From NCBI GenBank assembly GCA_007844125.1, contig CM017560.1:1482401-1546400 (forward strand): a stretch of 64,000 nucleotides of DNA. The letters are read 5' to 3'. Below, one piece after another: positions 11,015 through 23,081 of the stretch; the stretch's first letter is position 1; the number at the start of each line of letters is the position of its first letter. The translations under genes and the position numbers were made by a program. The notes below the pieces were generated by a model that saw only the letters and a program-made list of their open reading frames with translations, was not told the origin of the DNA and made no database searches. This DNA is from Sinonovacula constricta (Eukaryota; Mollusca; Bivalvia; Cardiida; Solecurtidae).

Positions 11015-12175
11015 GGTGAGCTATTATAATTGCCCACCATTTGGCATTGGGCATTCAGTGTCCCACGTCAGTCAACATTTATTAAGCAATTACTTCATCA
11101 GAAGCTTCAGCAGTAAGGGGGAACCCAAAGTTGTTAAAATAATTTAGATTTGTTAAATAACATGGCCACCAAAGGTAAGTCTATTTTCCATATATGTCAA
11201 TAAAGGAAAACTTAGAAAATCTTCTGTCACAAACTACAAGAACCAGAGCCTTGATATTTGGTTCCTTGGGTGGCCCTGTATCAAGATTGTTCAAAGATTT
11301 TTGATTTGTCAAAAACATGGCCCAAAGGGGTTTGGCTATTGTCCATATTTGCTATATTGGAAAATTTTGAAACTCTTCTTGTCAGCTAGAGCCTTTATAT
11401 TTTGTAATCACGAACTTTGGGTGGCCCTGTATGAAGATTGTTAAAAGAATTTTGATATGTCATAAACATGGCTGCCAGAGACATGGCCATTTTCCATATA
11501 TGGTTATATATTAATATTTAAAAATGTTCCTGTCAAAAACTTCTAGAGCTAGAACCTTGATACTAAGTATACATGTTCTTTGTGGGGCCATGTATAAAGA
11601 ATGTTAAAAAAATGGTCCAATAAAAAAAAAATAGCTGCCAGGGGGCATGGCCATTTTCCATATTTGGTTGTATACTGGGTAGTAAAATCTTGAAAATCTT
11701 TTTTGTCTAAACTGCAAGAGCTAGACCCTTGATATGTGCTTTACATGTTTCTTGTGTGACCCTTTATCAGGATTATTAAAAGAATATTAGTCAGTCTAAA
11801 ACATGGCTGCCAGGGGTCTGAAAACTTTCTTGTCAAAAACTACTGATGATAGAAAATTTATATTTGGTATACATGTTCTTTAGGTAGTCCTGTATCGGAG
11901 AGATTTAAAAAAAAAGTTGATCCACAAAATAACCTGGCCACCAGGGTGTGGCCATACACTTGGCCACCAGGGTGGGGCCATGTTGAATTTGCCATGAATA
12001 TTGCCATGAAGTAAATAAATTAAAACTGATTGTCTAAATATTGCTTGTGTACATGCATTAAAATTATTCTGGTCTGTTGACACGTTGCTGATATTCCTTG
12101 TTAATATTGTCTTAATGTCTAAGGCAATTAGGTGAGTTACATGTACATAGGGCCATCATGACCCTCTCGTTTATT
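11015..12175 (+). mobile_element. Helentron/pearl-like element with degenerate internal units
   Basis: Starts around GTGAGCTATTATAATTGCCC and ends TTAGGTGAGTTAC...GGGCCATCATGACCCTCTCGTT, a decayed form of the terminal hairpin. Five to six diverged internal units each contain AACATGGC(C/T)(G/A)CCAGGGG, CCATTTTCCATAT, AAACTACAAGAGCTAGA and GGCCCTGTATCAAGATTGTT. Divergence is much higher than in the 43-kb relative, so this is an older copy. The left end is approximate. Confidence 0.7.
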
Positions 12176-12773
12176 ATGTTATCATGTCTTTGACATTTGC
12201 TTAGACTTACATATATACAGTTATTGTAAAATGAATTGCAATGTTTCTCCTAAAATATCATGCAATATAGAAACAACTTTTATTGGCACAGCACTAATCA
12301 ACATTTATGTTGTACATTGAGTTTCAAAACATACACTATAACTAACAAATTCACTAACAAATTAGTTTCAAGTTTATGAGTGCCTTTGAACTTTTGCATG
12401 ACAGACAAATCTAAAAAAGAGGACTTGTATTATTTTATTTATTTTTAAGCTATGACATCATACTTATGTAACCTCTTTTGATGTTTAGTATCCGTTAGTT
12501 ACTAAAAACCATATCATAGCAAATCTTCAATTTTTATCTCTAATTTCCTGCCGTTACAGATCGGGTATTGGATGACTGTGCCTGCCATGATTATTTTCCC
12601 TTTGCTAGAGACCCCTGTTGATACACGACGCCCACACAGGGGCATCAGGTTTCTGTGTACTGTAACAGAGATATCCCTTGAGAGTGTCTGTAGGAGAGGC
12701 CTTGCCCATATCATTGCATGTTGCTAATCTTGTGATTTCTGACTAGTCAACATCACGACATCTCATTTCTTGT
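12176..12773. other. Unassigned stretch
   Basis: No features recognised. The 66-codon minus frame 12514-12714 contains no motif I know and no splice support. Confidence 0.4.
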
Positions 12774-12832
12774 ACAGTGCAAATCTCAAAACCCTTTATG
12801 AGCAGTGCAAATCTCATAACCCTTTAAGAGCA
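12774..12832. repeat. Direct duplication, about 28 bp
   Basis: CAGTGCAAATCTCAAAACCC and CAGTGCAAATCTCATAACCC follow each other directly. Confidence 0.8.
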
Positions 12833-12914
12833 TATTGACCACACCTAGATCAGTTTATGGGAGTTTATACAATTTGCTGCCAAAGTATCTTAAAGTATCT
12901 TCATTTTAGAAAGG

Positions 12915-13220
12915 CACCTGCATATGTGTAATGCATCTATGTCCATTTAATACATTTGTATGCAATTAATAAATCTGTATGCCATTAATGCATCTGTACC
13001 ATTAATACACCTGCATACCTTTAATGCATCATTGTACCATTAATGCATATGCATTAATGGCATACACATTTATTCATTTGTGTCCCTGCAATGAATCTGT
13101 GTACATGTCATGCATCTATATACATGTAATACATCTATGCACATGAAATGTATCTGTGCTTTTTACAGTATTTGTGTAAAAGCTCTGCATACCAGTAATG
13201 CATCTGTGTACCTGAAATGT
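12915..13220. repeat. Degenerate ATGCATCTGTGTAC minisatellite
   Basis: Roughly a dozen irregularly spaced copies (about 20-24 bp) of (A)ATGCATCTGTRTACC with ATTAATGCAT palindromes inside. Units are too diverged for a clean consensus. Confidence 0.6.
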
Positions 13221-13471
13221 GGACCTAAAAAGCACAATTTCATCCGGAACATAAACTCTGTAAAGGGCCCCATAGATGCAGGAATGTAACGATCAGAAGT
13301 TAGGTCTATAAGACATGAGTGGTAAAGGTCAGAGGCATATTTTTTGCTGAGCAGATATAATATGTTTACCAACATTTTTTACTGATTTCTTACATTATAC
13401 AAAAGAAGCAGAAACAGTTTGGTCTTATATGTTGTCTGTTGCTCTTGTGGCTGATTATCTGTTCTCTGGGG

Positions 13472-13631
13472 CTCTTATAACTGCTAAAATGTTTATGTGG
13501 TATGTTTTCGCCCTAAAACAACGTGAAAACTTTTTGCCAGGTCGCTAGACCTCGCATATAAGACGAGCCCCACACTTTGAACATGAAATTTAAAAGAAAA
13601 ATCTCCGTCTTATAAGTGAGTAAGTACGGTA
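13472..13631 (-). mobile_element. Fragment of the TACCGTACTTACTCAC transposon
   Basis: Reverse complement of the first ~140 bp of the 842-bp element at 32721-33562: it ends in ATAAGTGAGTAAGTACGGTA at 13631 and shares GACCTCGC/GCGACCTGGCAAAAAG and CCACATAAAC...TTAGCAGTTAT blocks. Only one terminus is present. Array units flank both sides, so it inserted after the array had begun to form. Confidence 0.8.
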
Positions 13632-13805
13632 TCTGTTCTCTGGGGATCTTGTGGCTGATTATCTGTTCTCTGGGGTACTTGTGGCTGATTATTTGTTCTC
13701 TAGGGCTCTTGTGACTGATTATCTGTTCTCTGGGGCTCTTGTGGCTCATTATCTGTTCTCTGGGCCTCTTGCGGCTGATTATTTGTTCTCTGGGCCTCTT
13801 GTGGT

Positions 13806-14061
13806 TGAAGATGGTAGAGCGTCGGCTTGCGGATCGGGAGGTCGTGGGTTCGAACCCCGGCCGGGTCATACCAAAGACTTTAAAGTTGGTAGTAGTGGCT
13901 TCCCTCCTAACGCTCGGGGCTACGGGGACAGCATTACGCCTGACTCGTCGGTGTCAGTATAATGGACCGGCCGGGTTCAGTCCCTGGGCACCTCATAAGT
14001 GCCCCTGTGCTGTAATGATAGAAATGTCGCTGCGCAGTAACGGCAAAAATGCCGGCTAATC
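13806..14061 (+). mobile_element. tRNA-derived SINE, family B, inside the 30-bp array
   Basis: The tRNA-like head has GGTAGAGCGTCGGC and a perfect B-box GGTTCGAACC at 13847-13856. A body of about 190 bp follows, with GCATTACGCCTGAC, a GTGTCAGTATAATGGACCGG core and a final GCAAAAATGCCGGCTAATCC. The same body is found reversed at 15555-15815. CCTCTTGTGG occurs on both sides (13795 and 14062), but it is also part of the array unit, so it cannot be claimed as a target duplication. Confidence 0.85.
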
Positions 14062-14823
14062 CCTCTTGTGGCTGATTATCTGCTCTCTGGGGCTCTTGTG
14101 GCTGGTTGTCTGTTCTCTGGGGCTCTTGTGGCTGGTTGTCTGTTCTCTGGGGCTCTTGTGGCTGGTTGTCTGTTCTCTGGGCCTCTTGTGGCTGATTATC
14201 TGCTCTCTGGGGCTCTTGTGGCTGATTATCTGTTCTCTGGGGCTCTTGTGGCTGATTATCTGTTCTCTGGGGCTCTTGTGGCTGATTATCGGTTCTCTGG
14301 GCCTCTTGTGGCTGGTTGTCTGTTCTCTGGGGTACTTGTGGCTGATTATCTGTTCTCTGGGCCTCTTGTGGCTGGTTATCTGCTCTCTGGGGCTCTTGTG
14401 GCTGATTATCTGTTTTCTGGGCCTCTTGTGGCTGATTATCTGTTCTCTGGGCCTCTTGTGGCTGATTATCTGCTCTCTGGGGCTCTTGTGGCTGATTATC
14501 TGTTCTCTGGGCCTCTTGTGGCTGATTATCTGTTCTCTGGGCCTCTTGTGGCTGATTATCTGCTCTCTGGGGCTCTTGTGGCTGATTATCTGCTCTCTGG
14601 GCCTCTTGTGGCTGATTATCTGCTCTCTGGGGCTCTTGTGGCTGATTATCTGCTCTCTGGGGCTGTTGTGGCTGATTATCTGCTCTCTGGGGCTCTTGTG
14701 GCTGATTATCTGCTCTTTGGGGCTCTTGTGGCTGATTATCTGTTCTCTGGGGCTCTTGTGGCTGATTATCTGTTCTCTGGGGCTGTTGTGGCTGATTATC
14801 TGTTTTCTGGGGCTCTTGTGGCT

Positions 14824-14915
14824 GATTGGTAGAGTCTCGGACTGCTTTATAGCATGTTTAATACCTATGCAGAAAATAGTGGGAGCTGGCAGATCGGGAC
14901 ATATTAAATTTGCCT
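14824..14915 (+). mobile_element. Truncated SINE head at the end of the 30-bp array
   Basis: The last array unit runs without a break into GATTGGTAGAGTCTCGGACT, which matches the SINE C head AATTGGTAGAGTGTCGG at 30903, and then CAGATCGGGACAT, which resembles the family B head. The B-box and body are lost. Confidence 0.45.
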
Positions 14916-15554
14916 TAAACCTGATGTATTCATCCTAGGTGTGGTAAAAGGTAGTGAAGAATCAGTCATGCAGCTATGTTGCACTATTTTTGCTTCTGTG
15001 TCTCCAGCACTGCCTCTGCTTGACTAAGTTTCAGCTGAAAGAGACCAATTGTAGGTAGATATTGTTGATCCTGATCAGTAAGCTTCCATACAAAAATTGA
15101 TGCTACATTTCTATCAAGCCACCATATAAAGCACAAACTGAACATGCACAGGTAAAAACAGTGTAGATCTAAATTAGCCTGCTTCTTTGCCCAATTTACT
15201 GCTGAGTTTCTGACAATGTCTTGAAAATATCACCTTTCAGTTATCTAAACAATTTTTTTATATTTTCTTAGTTGCATATGTTTTGTGTAACATGTAGGGT
15301 AGATTATACATTTCTCCTTTTGTTAACTCAAGCATGGTATAGCTATTTTACCTCAAGAAGATATTCTTTATAGAAGAAACAAACTGCCAGCAAGACATAT
15401 TTGTGAGTACAGCTATGATAAGGGATTTTTAGCTGAATAGCTTTGAAAACAAACCATCAAGCTGCGACTCAACATTTATTTTTTATTCTAATAAAGGGGT
15501 ATGATACTCTAAACCATATATTGTGTGTTTTTAACTCTGTTTTTGGGCTTGGGA

Positions 15555-15815
15555 TAGGATTTGATGGCATTTTTGCCGATGCTGTGCAGTGACATTTCAT
15601 TATAGCACAGGGGCAATTATTAGGTGCCCAGAGACTGAACTCGGCTGGTCCATTATACTGACACGACAAGTCAGGCGTAATGCTGACCCGTAGCCCTAAG
15701 CTTGGAAGCCACTACTGTCAACTAAGTCTTTGGTTTGACCCGGCCAGGGTTTGAACCCACAACCTCCCGATCTCCAAGCCAACCCTCTACCACTTGAGCT
15801 ATTGCATTTGTTTTT
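15555..15815 (-). mobile_element. tRNA-derived SINE, family B, reverse copy
   Basis: Read on the minus strand: AATAGCTCAAGTGGTAGAGG (A-box region), GGGTTCAAACCC (B-box), CAAAGACTTAGTTGACAGTA, the GTGTCAGTATAATGGACCAG core and GGCAAAAATGCC near the end. The head is better preserved than in the 13.8-kb copy. The 66-codon minus frame overlapping it (15469-15669) is not a gene. Confidence 0.85.
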
Positions 15816-17594
15816 GTGCTTATCCCCCAAGCAACAACCTTTCAGCAATCTGGAGACAGTGTTCACTTGAAACAGTTAATGTGCTGCCGTCGCTACCAAA
15901 AACAAGCTGTGAAAACAACATGATACCCAACTAGTCATTGAACTACCATTTTATTTGCTTGAGCATTAGCAAGGCTATAACAATATCATTTTTTATGACA
16001 TTGGTACATCATGGCCTAGGTTTAAACTAGGGGTCTTTTGTACCTGGAGCCATTGCTCGGCTGTGTGTGTCTGGTCAATAAATGGATAATGCTGCAACAT
16101 TTAATGTATTAAACATAATATATAATGCCATTTTAGGAACATTTTTGGTTGCCCGAATCTGAAATATTTTTAAAATTATGTACGTGGGTTATTGATATTT
16201 CAAAATTTAGTTCAGTCTTTGCACGCGTCATAGTAACAGTAGCTCTATGGATGGGGTTATCTCAGTGCTCAAATTTATGCATTTTACATAACCCTTATAA
16301 GTCATTAACTCTTAATAATCCATGCTAAAGACAGGTTATTGGCTTTGCTATTTCAAGCACTGGTTAAATGTCTAATGATAAATACTTAATAGCAAATAGT
16401 GTGGATCCTGATTATGCAGCTCCGAGTGAGATCGGCACAACTTTCCTTTGGTCTGGGCCATTCGTACTCGGCATAATAAGGGTTTTAGTTCTTGTTGGCT
16501 AGTTGTTTTATATGCAAAAAAAAAAAGAAAAAGAAAAAAAAAAAGAAAAGAAAATTTCAATAAAACCTATTACAAACATTATGGCTACATTAAATGTAAC
16601 GCCAGATGCTATTTTTAATTTTCTTAACATTGGTCCTTACATAGTTTGTATACTTCCTGCGATGAAACTGAACAATACAGTGATGCTTTTGGACTGGTGC
16701 ATATCACATAAATGATTGAGGTGTTCTTATGAAGTACAGTTAATTGAACAATTTTTATGAAGAGCACAAAAGTGGCGTCTATTCTAGTTGCTTAAGTGAT
16801 TATATGTTAGCCTCTCATAACTCGAGAACCCCAATTCTAACCCTGCATGATGCCATTTTTTATGTGTTTTTGTGTGTGTATTTTTAATCATAAAAATAAT
16901 TTATGAAAATAAAGATTTTAATTCCATTTTGTGAATATTAAACTTTTATTAAATATTGACAAACTTATGGACAGGGCTTTAAAAGTCTAGTCATTTAAAT
17001 AGCTTTTTGTCCATTAACAAAAATTGAGCTGTAGAATGAGTGGGTGTCCAGGTATGTAACCTGGTATATGGGTTGGTGAACCCTTTTGTTGCTATATTTG
17101 TTAATGAACAATGCATAATGTTTGTTAGACCCCAAGAAAATATTTAGAAAACTTATTTACTTTTGCCAGAGATTCCACATGAATAGTGTGGACAATGATG
17201 AGGTCCAAGCAGAAGCTGGCTAGCTCCCAGCAGAAGATGGCTGATGTGGATCAACATTATTTGCCCAAGTTTGATTTATACATTCTTAGCAGGCTAAGAG
17301 TTAGGTAAAGTTACTGTATGGGACCAATTCATCTGGCCATGGGAGATTAGATTTCACTGACTCTGTAACATAGACCCCCTTGTGGCCATTGAACTAGGGG
17401 TGTCATTTCAAATCAGTACAGATTGCAGGCTCAACTATTTAATGAAATTTGCTAACCCCACCACTCTAGAGGAATGCACTCAAATGTTCAGTACACTGTT
17501 TCTTTTTGTGGTTTGAACAATTTAAAGCTAGAACTGAAACAGACTTCCAAAAGTAGGCAATTTTTAGTTGTTGTTACATTGCAACGAAACAGTT
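15816..17594. other. Mostly unassigned; A-rich run at 16516-16558
   Basis: Contains an impure poly-A/AAAAAG tract and a partial GATCCTGATTATGCAGCTCC remnant near 16405 and CAGAAGCTGGCTAGCTCCCA near 17209, both like the dispersed GATCCTGATCAG family. Frames are short and unremarkable. Confidence 0.4.
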
Positions 17595-17800
17595 GTGGTC
17601 ATATTGTTGAGATCCACCAAATTACTGAAAGAGGAAGACCTCAGATTTATATCTGGGTAGAACCACTGGCATACCACAGCTCAGCTGGAAAACCTCCACA
17701 CATGACAGGACTGCCCCACCAGGACTCAAACCCACGTAATTAGGGGCCAAGGAGTTACATGTTGGCAACTCTCACCCCTAGACCTTGGGCTTCCCCAGGA
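17595..17800 (-). mobile_element. SINE family A, reverse copy
   Basis: On the minus strand: GGTCTAGGGGTGAGAGTTGC head, GGGTTTGAGTCCTGG B-box, CTGAGCTGTGGTATGCCAGT, GGTTCTACCCAGATATAAAT, then the decayed tail. The 89-codon plus frame 17474-17743 overlaps it and is not a gene. Confidence 0.8.
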
Positions 17801-18127
17801 AGTCATTCTGAGGCATACTCCCATCTCAACAATTTTGATTTTTTATTATCAGCATTGTACACCTTTTAAAAAAAATCAAATTTGATGCGGAAATGGCCAT
17901 CATTTTATTCAATATCTTGTTTAAAGGTGCTATGTGACACTTTGCCAATATTGCAAAGATGTCATTATAGCATTCTTATGATAGAGGACATTTTTGACTG
18001 ATTTCTTGCCTTCTTGTCTTGAGTTTTGGCAATGTTATCATGTTTTAGTGATAAAGCAGTGTAAATCCATAGAAAACTAGATTTCGTCACTTAATCCAAA
18101 TCTCTCGTTTTTTTTTGAAATGCATGC

Positions 18128-18352
18128 AGTGGCCAGTTATGATTATTTTAGTAACGTGCAGCTATTTGGTGGAGAAAACCCCCAAACAAATGTCTGGGTA
18201 GAACCACCAGCACACTGCAGGTAAGCTGGAATACCTTCCCACATTAAGTCCTTCACCATAAGCTGGACCTAAACTGATGTGCTGAGAGGCTAAGCAGTCA
18301 GAGGAGTTACATATTAGCAACTGTACCACTATGCTATGGGTGCCCCCTTCCA
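18128..18352 (-). mobile_element. SINE family A, reverse copy
   Basis: Minus-strand order as in the other copies: GCATAGTGGTACAGTTGCTA head, TAACTCCTCTGACTGCTTAG, AAGGACTTAATGTGGGAAGG, GGTTCTACCCAGACATTTGT, then a GGTTTTCTCCACCAAATAGC tail. The 106-codon minus frame 18162-18482 is made of this element. Confidence 0.8.
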
Positions 18353-19008
18353 AATCTATTTTTAGTCTCAGGGAGGATTCTTGCACGATAAAAACTGAAC
18401 TTGGATCCTTTTTTTCTCTTTGTCCGAACTGTGTAACATTATGCAATACTGTTTCTGAATGAAATAACCTGGAAAAAATCAATTACCTCAGCCATGCCCT
18501 TGTGCTCATCTGATGTCAAGCATTGGTTATAGATTTTTGTAGCTAACTGTGATGTGTATACATAGATAGGATTCATCCATTTGACCAAAGATATTTAGGA
18601 ACAATGATTTTTTTTGGAATAAGTATGCGGCAAAGCATACATATCTTGTATTCATGTCTTATTTACTCATTGAGAGCATGCCTACCAATAACAAAAAACA
18701 AATAACAAATAAAACAGGCATTGTTGGGTATCATTGGACCTGAATCACAACCTTTTCTTTTGATGAGACATTGGTTAAGTAACACAGAGACCTGAAGAAA
18801 TGGTTTCACTTTAGAAATTGTCTACATAATTTACCATTGTTGTATTTATATGTTATGGAACATTAATTTGTGGTGACAGAATGGGTGTAACAGGTTCAGA
18901 TACATATACATAGTTATACCTTATTATGCTGCACCTAGTACTTAGCAATATAAAAATATTACACCTCGGCTAACTTACTTCATGCAACGGTAATGGGACA
19001 TTTTGCTA

Positions 19009-19120
19009 GAGACTGCAGCAAATAAATCAGATCCTGATTAGACAGGACCCAGTGGGAGCAGGCTGGTCTGGATCTGCACTTCTTCCTAACCTGATCATGT
19101 CTTGCTTAGCAGGTTAAAGT
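19009..19120 (+). repeat. Dispersed GATCCTGATCAG repeat copy
   Basis: CAGATCCTGATTAGACAGGA, CCCAGTGGGAGCAGGCTGGT, CTGATCATGTCTTGCTTAGC. The same block order recurs at 35285-35405, 37850-37970, 38205-38310 and 42715-42825. Family type unknown; no terminal repeats or tRNA boxes were seen. Confidence 0.6.
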
Positions 19121-19894
19121 TACATATACCAGTTGTCTAAAATGACAATAAATTGATACAGCTGAACAATGATAATGAAAATCATGGATTATATGTGTCA
19201 TAAATATATGAACCAATAAATGTTATTTTTTATACTGCCTTCTTGCAGTGTTCCTGAATGGATAGGACACACAATTAAGTGAAACAACATTGCAGGTTAT
19301 ATAAGACCAGATTTATAAGCAACATGGTCACAGTTGGTTAACTTTATGTTTTATGCCGACGTTTTGCAGGAACCAGGTTTGTCGGTAGACAACTTTGTTT
19401 CTATTGGATATCTAGAGAACACATAAGTTTACAATCCTCAGTCATAATAGACACATTGTTCATGATATATTGCTGAGCCCTATTTGTTTTGGGGTCAGTC
19501 ATGCAAAGTGAAGGTCACAGCGACCTTGAACATTTATCTAGAGGATGCATAAGCCCACAATGATATTTAAACATGGTATCAGTAGCACACAGTTCAAGGA
19601 AGTAGTGACCTCTAACGTGATTTTTATTTTGGTATTAGAGTCAACAGATGAAGTCAGGGTTCTATGGCGTCATATACGTTTTACAAACATCTTGTTTAAA
19701 CTTGTTTAAACAAGAAAACTTAATTGAATCTTGAAGATGGTATTCAACAGTTTGGACCAAACATTTTTTTTATCCAACAACCAAATTTAATAATTGTTGT
19801 TCTGGCAAAATGCTGTTTACCTATGTCCTGCACCTATATGTAATGAACACTCAGATTTTCATAGAAATGTAGATTTTTCTTTTTGTTCCTTAAA

Positions 19895-21480
19895 CATTTT
19901 TGAGGGAGCATAATAGTCACTTTTCATCCATCTTTTTGTCTGTCCATCCATTGCAGTTTTATCTGTGCTACATCTTGGCTACAACCACTGGCTTGAACTT
20001 AATGAAAATTTTTGGGAAGCTTCACTAATACCTGCAGATGTACATTTTAAGAAATACATTATGGTTTAAGGATTTTAATTTTTCACAAGAGTATAACTAG
20101 CCTTTTCCTTTTCTATATATAGCATAATACAAGTCTGTCCATCCAATGTTGTCCGGGCTATACTTCAGCAATCATTGGTATTCAATGAAACTTTATGGGA
20201 AGTTTTACCAAAACAATGAAATGAGCACATTGCCAACATATTCTGTTTCAATGATTTTTCATGGAGTTATTGCCCCTTTTAATTATTATATAATGTGATA
20301 TATGACCATTCATATTGGAGCCCCAGCTGGAATTAATTGATACTTTAGGGGAAGCTTCATAAAAAAAATGAAATAAGAACCTTGTCAACACTTCCCATTT
20401 CAATGATTATTTATTGGAGTTATTGCCCTTTTTAAATAATATTATATAGGACCATTCGTTTTGGGGTTATTTCTCAGCAAGCGACTGTTGGAATTTGCTG
20501 ATACTTTATGGGAAGCTTTTCTATCTGGTGCAGATGTGCATATTGTCAGCACATTCTGGTTAGGTAATTTTATTTTACAGAGTTATTGGCCTTATTTTCT
20601 GTATAGTACAACAGTCATAAAAATTAGGATTGAAATTTACAAGCACGTCGGGCATAAAAGTAAGCAATGTTCCCTAGCCCGAATAAAAATTCACTTGTCT
20701 GAATTAAATTCTGTTTTAATTTGCAAATAAATCTGAAAAAAAAGATAAATGTAGAAAAAAACACCATTTTAAGTATCATTTGCCCGGCAATTTACAGGGT
20801 ATTTTTTCCCTGGGTTTTGCACCAGAAACATATTTCAGTTTCAGTTTCTCTGCCATTTTGTTCTATGGCCCAGCTGATTTTAATTTGGTATAGAACGTTA
20901 AGTAGCATTCGGGAACCAGAATACTGTGTGGTTCCTGCGCAAAAAACATATTAGCGTTTTAGTGGGCATAACATGTTTATGATACAAGCGACAGCTTGCC
21001 CAATAAAAGAAGTAGCTCAAAAGTTTGTTTACAAATCGTAAATGAAATTATAATGATTGTTCAACGATCTGGATCTAGCCGTCGGACTAGTCAATTGGAA
21101 ATTTTTACTAGCCCAAGAGAAAATCTACAAGTATTTTGCTGTCAGGCTAGCGCTAATTTTGACCACAGGTACAATACAGGACTATTCATATCTTGGCAAT
21201 TCCTCAACAACCACCAGTTGGAATTGATAGAAACTATTGAAAGCTTCACTAACATTAGGAGATGGGAATGCTTTAAGCACTTATTGGCTGAATGATATGA
21301 ATTATTGCCTTTTTAAGTTCTATATAGCTTGATATTGGACCATTCTTATGGGCTATTTCTCCACCACCAGGAGTTGGAATTCATTGACACTTTATGGATA
21401 GCTTCACTAACAAGAGTAGATGTGAATATTTTCTTTTCCAGTTTGGTGCGTATACCAGTTTGTTTCTGCAGTTAATGAAC
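19895..21480 (+). repeat. Degenerate tandem units (about 153-163 bp) split by an insertion
   Basis: GAGTTATTGCCC recurs at about 20264, 20417 and 20580, each time following a TTTCAATGATT-like block or its decayed form and preceding a GGACCATTC, GGAATT..TTGATACTTTATGGGAAGCTT block. The pattern resumes at about 21165-21470. The intervening ~550 bp (about 20620-21165) does not match the unit and may be an insertion. Frames 20461-20730, 20721-20954 and 20996-21295 lie in this area and are not called. Confidence 0.6.
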
Positions 21481-22547
21481 TTTGGTTGGTAATGCTGATA
21501 CAGCATATTGTAGCAATACTACTTGCTATTTTTAGCAACCACTTGCTGCATTCAACAAACTATATCTAAAGAGCATGACTTGTTTGTGGAGAGTCACATA
21601 ATATAAGCAAAGCAACAAGTGACAGTTTGTGTTTACTGAGTTATAGCCCTTTGATCACACATCTTTCCCTGTGTCCCAAATTTATACCCCAGTGAGCATT
21701 CATCAGTTCCACAAATATCGTGTTTGTGAACAGTTTTTATAAACAGAGCACAATAATAATGTTTGTTTGACCTATTGTGTGTTTTGTATTTCAGCTGGAT
21801 TCTCAAGTCATTGTTCAATTCTCGTATTCTTGTTCAAATATTTAGTCAAGAAGTTATGAAAATTTATATAAATAAATAAAAAAATATATATATTCTTTTC
21901 TTTACTGATAGTCTTTGACAGCCCAATTGCCATATCCCGTAACACATGGTTTTATGTCTCCAAAACTACACTGTTGTCTGATTTCCACCATCCAAACACT
22001 TGATGTTAAATAGAACATAATCTCCTTATGTAGAGGTCACATGCCTTTCATATCATAGTAATCTCTGCCATCAAGAAGAAACAAAAGTACATAGAACAAG
22101 ATTTGAATAAAATAATAATGAATATAATATTTTGATTTGGAGTTTTTTTTTAAACAATATACTACTATACTTTTTATTTTTTTGTAATGGTAAAGTAAGG
22201 TACATATTCTTGCTAAATGTTTTGCTTTTTATTTCATTTGAATAGTATAGAACATATTTCCATTGACACCATTATCTATGTACACAGTTATGATTTTCGC
22301 TGTTGTCACATGCTTTTCAAAATAGTTTTAAAGAAATGTAACCAATGGAGAGTGTGAACTTCAATGTGACTATTGCTTGCTAGCTTGCCATTTTATAATG
22401 TAGACAACAAGCAAGTGAAAAAGCACCCACTTGGTATCAGATATGCTAGTGATTTAAGAACTTGTGTTGATTATATACATTATTTACAGCTTTTTTGTTG
22501 TTGTAGAAAAATATTGCTGTTAGTATAAGAAGCACCTTTTATATTGG
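21481..22547. other. AT-rich stretch, nothing recognised
   Basis: No tandem repeat, transposon end or tRNA-like box was found. Confidence 0.4.
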
Positions 22548-22755
22548 CATACATGTGAACTCTGTCGCTTTTGGAGGGAGACACTATCTTTTAAGGTTCA
22601 AAACTATTAGAAAATGAGGGATGTTTTATACATTTTCAGAAATCTCCCTCCTGGGAAACTGATATTTTCCTTCTTTGTTTATATGAAAATAACAAATTGC
22701 CCACTGTGCAAATGAAAATCTCCCACTTTGGTCTAAGAAAATGTTTGCATGTATG
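22548..22755 (-). mobile_element. MITE-like element, 208 bp, copy 1
   Basis: Reverse complement of the element at 38728-38927 along nearly its whole length (shared blocks CCAAAGTGGGAGATTT, GATTTCTGAAAATGT, AGAGTTCACATGTATG). Ends are CATACATGTGAACT and a decayed inverted partner TTTGCATGTATG. No coding capacity. Confidence 0.75.
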
Positions 22756-23081
22756 TATTGGTATTAGCACATAAGTACACTGTTGACAGAAGTATAGAGT
22801 AAAGCATTAACAGTCTCACAGTTAGTATCAAGTACTGTTAGCATTGTTAGCACTCTGAGTCAAGATGCTCATCTATTGATTAGCTTTAAGATGTTGTAGA
22901 AGGTGTAGCTGAATGTATTGGTAATGAGGTAGAGATTGTGCTGGAATTCGGGCTGGAGCACAAGTACAAGTCATAGGTAACTCATTGTGAGTTATTGCAA
23001 AAATTATATTGATGATGTGTAAATACTGTGTCTGAAAAAGCATTCTACATGTTTAACTTTGTGCATGTATTAACGAATATT

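Larger units (their letters stand above)
13439..14832 (+). repeat. 30-bp tandem array, interrupted by two insertions
   Basis: Consensus unit GGCTCTTGTGGCTGATTATC plus TGTTCTCTGG. It is present as a short block at 13439-13472, at 13632-13804, and as about 25 copies with exact 30-bp spacing and no indels from 14062 to 14832. Variants are C/T in CTGYTCTCTGG and G/C in GGSCTC. Two insertions split it: a DNA-transposon fragment (13472-13631) and a tRNA-SINE (13806-14061). The Leu/Trp/Ile-rich 290- and 254-codon frames over it exist only because 30 is divisible by three and the unit has no stop. Confidence 0.95.

Noticed and set aside
11161..11176. AAAG/GTAAGT as a splice donor
   Set aside because: Falls inside the Helentron/pearl-like unit at the ATGGCCACCA block; related units lack the GT, so it is a repeat variant.
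14066..14938. 290-codon hydrophobic frame resembling a multi-pass membrane protein
   Set aside because: Simple 10-codon translation of the 30-bp array; hydrophobicity comes from the unit's T-rich content.
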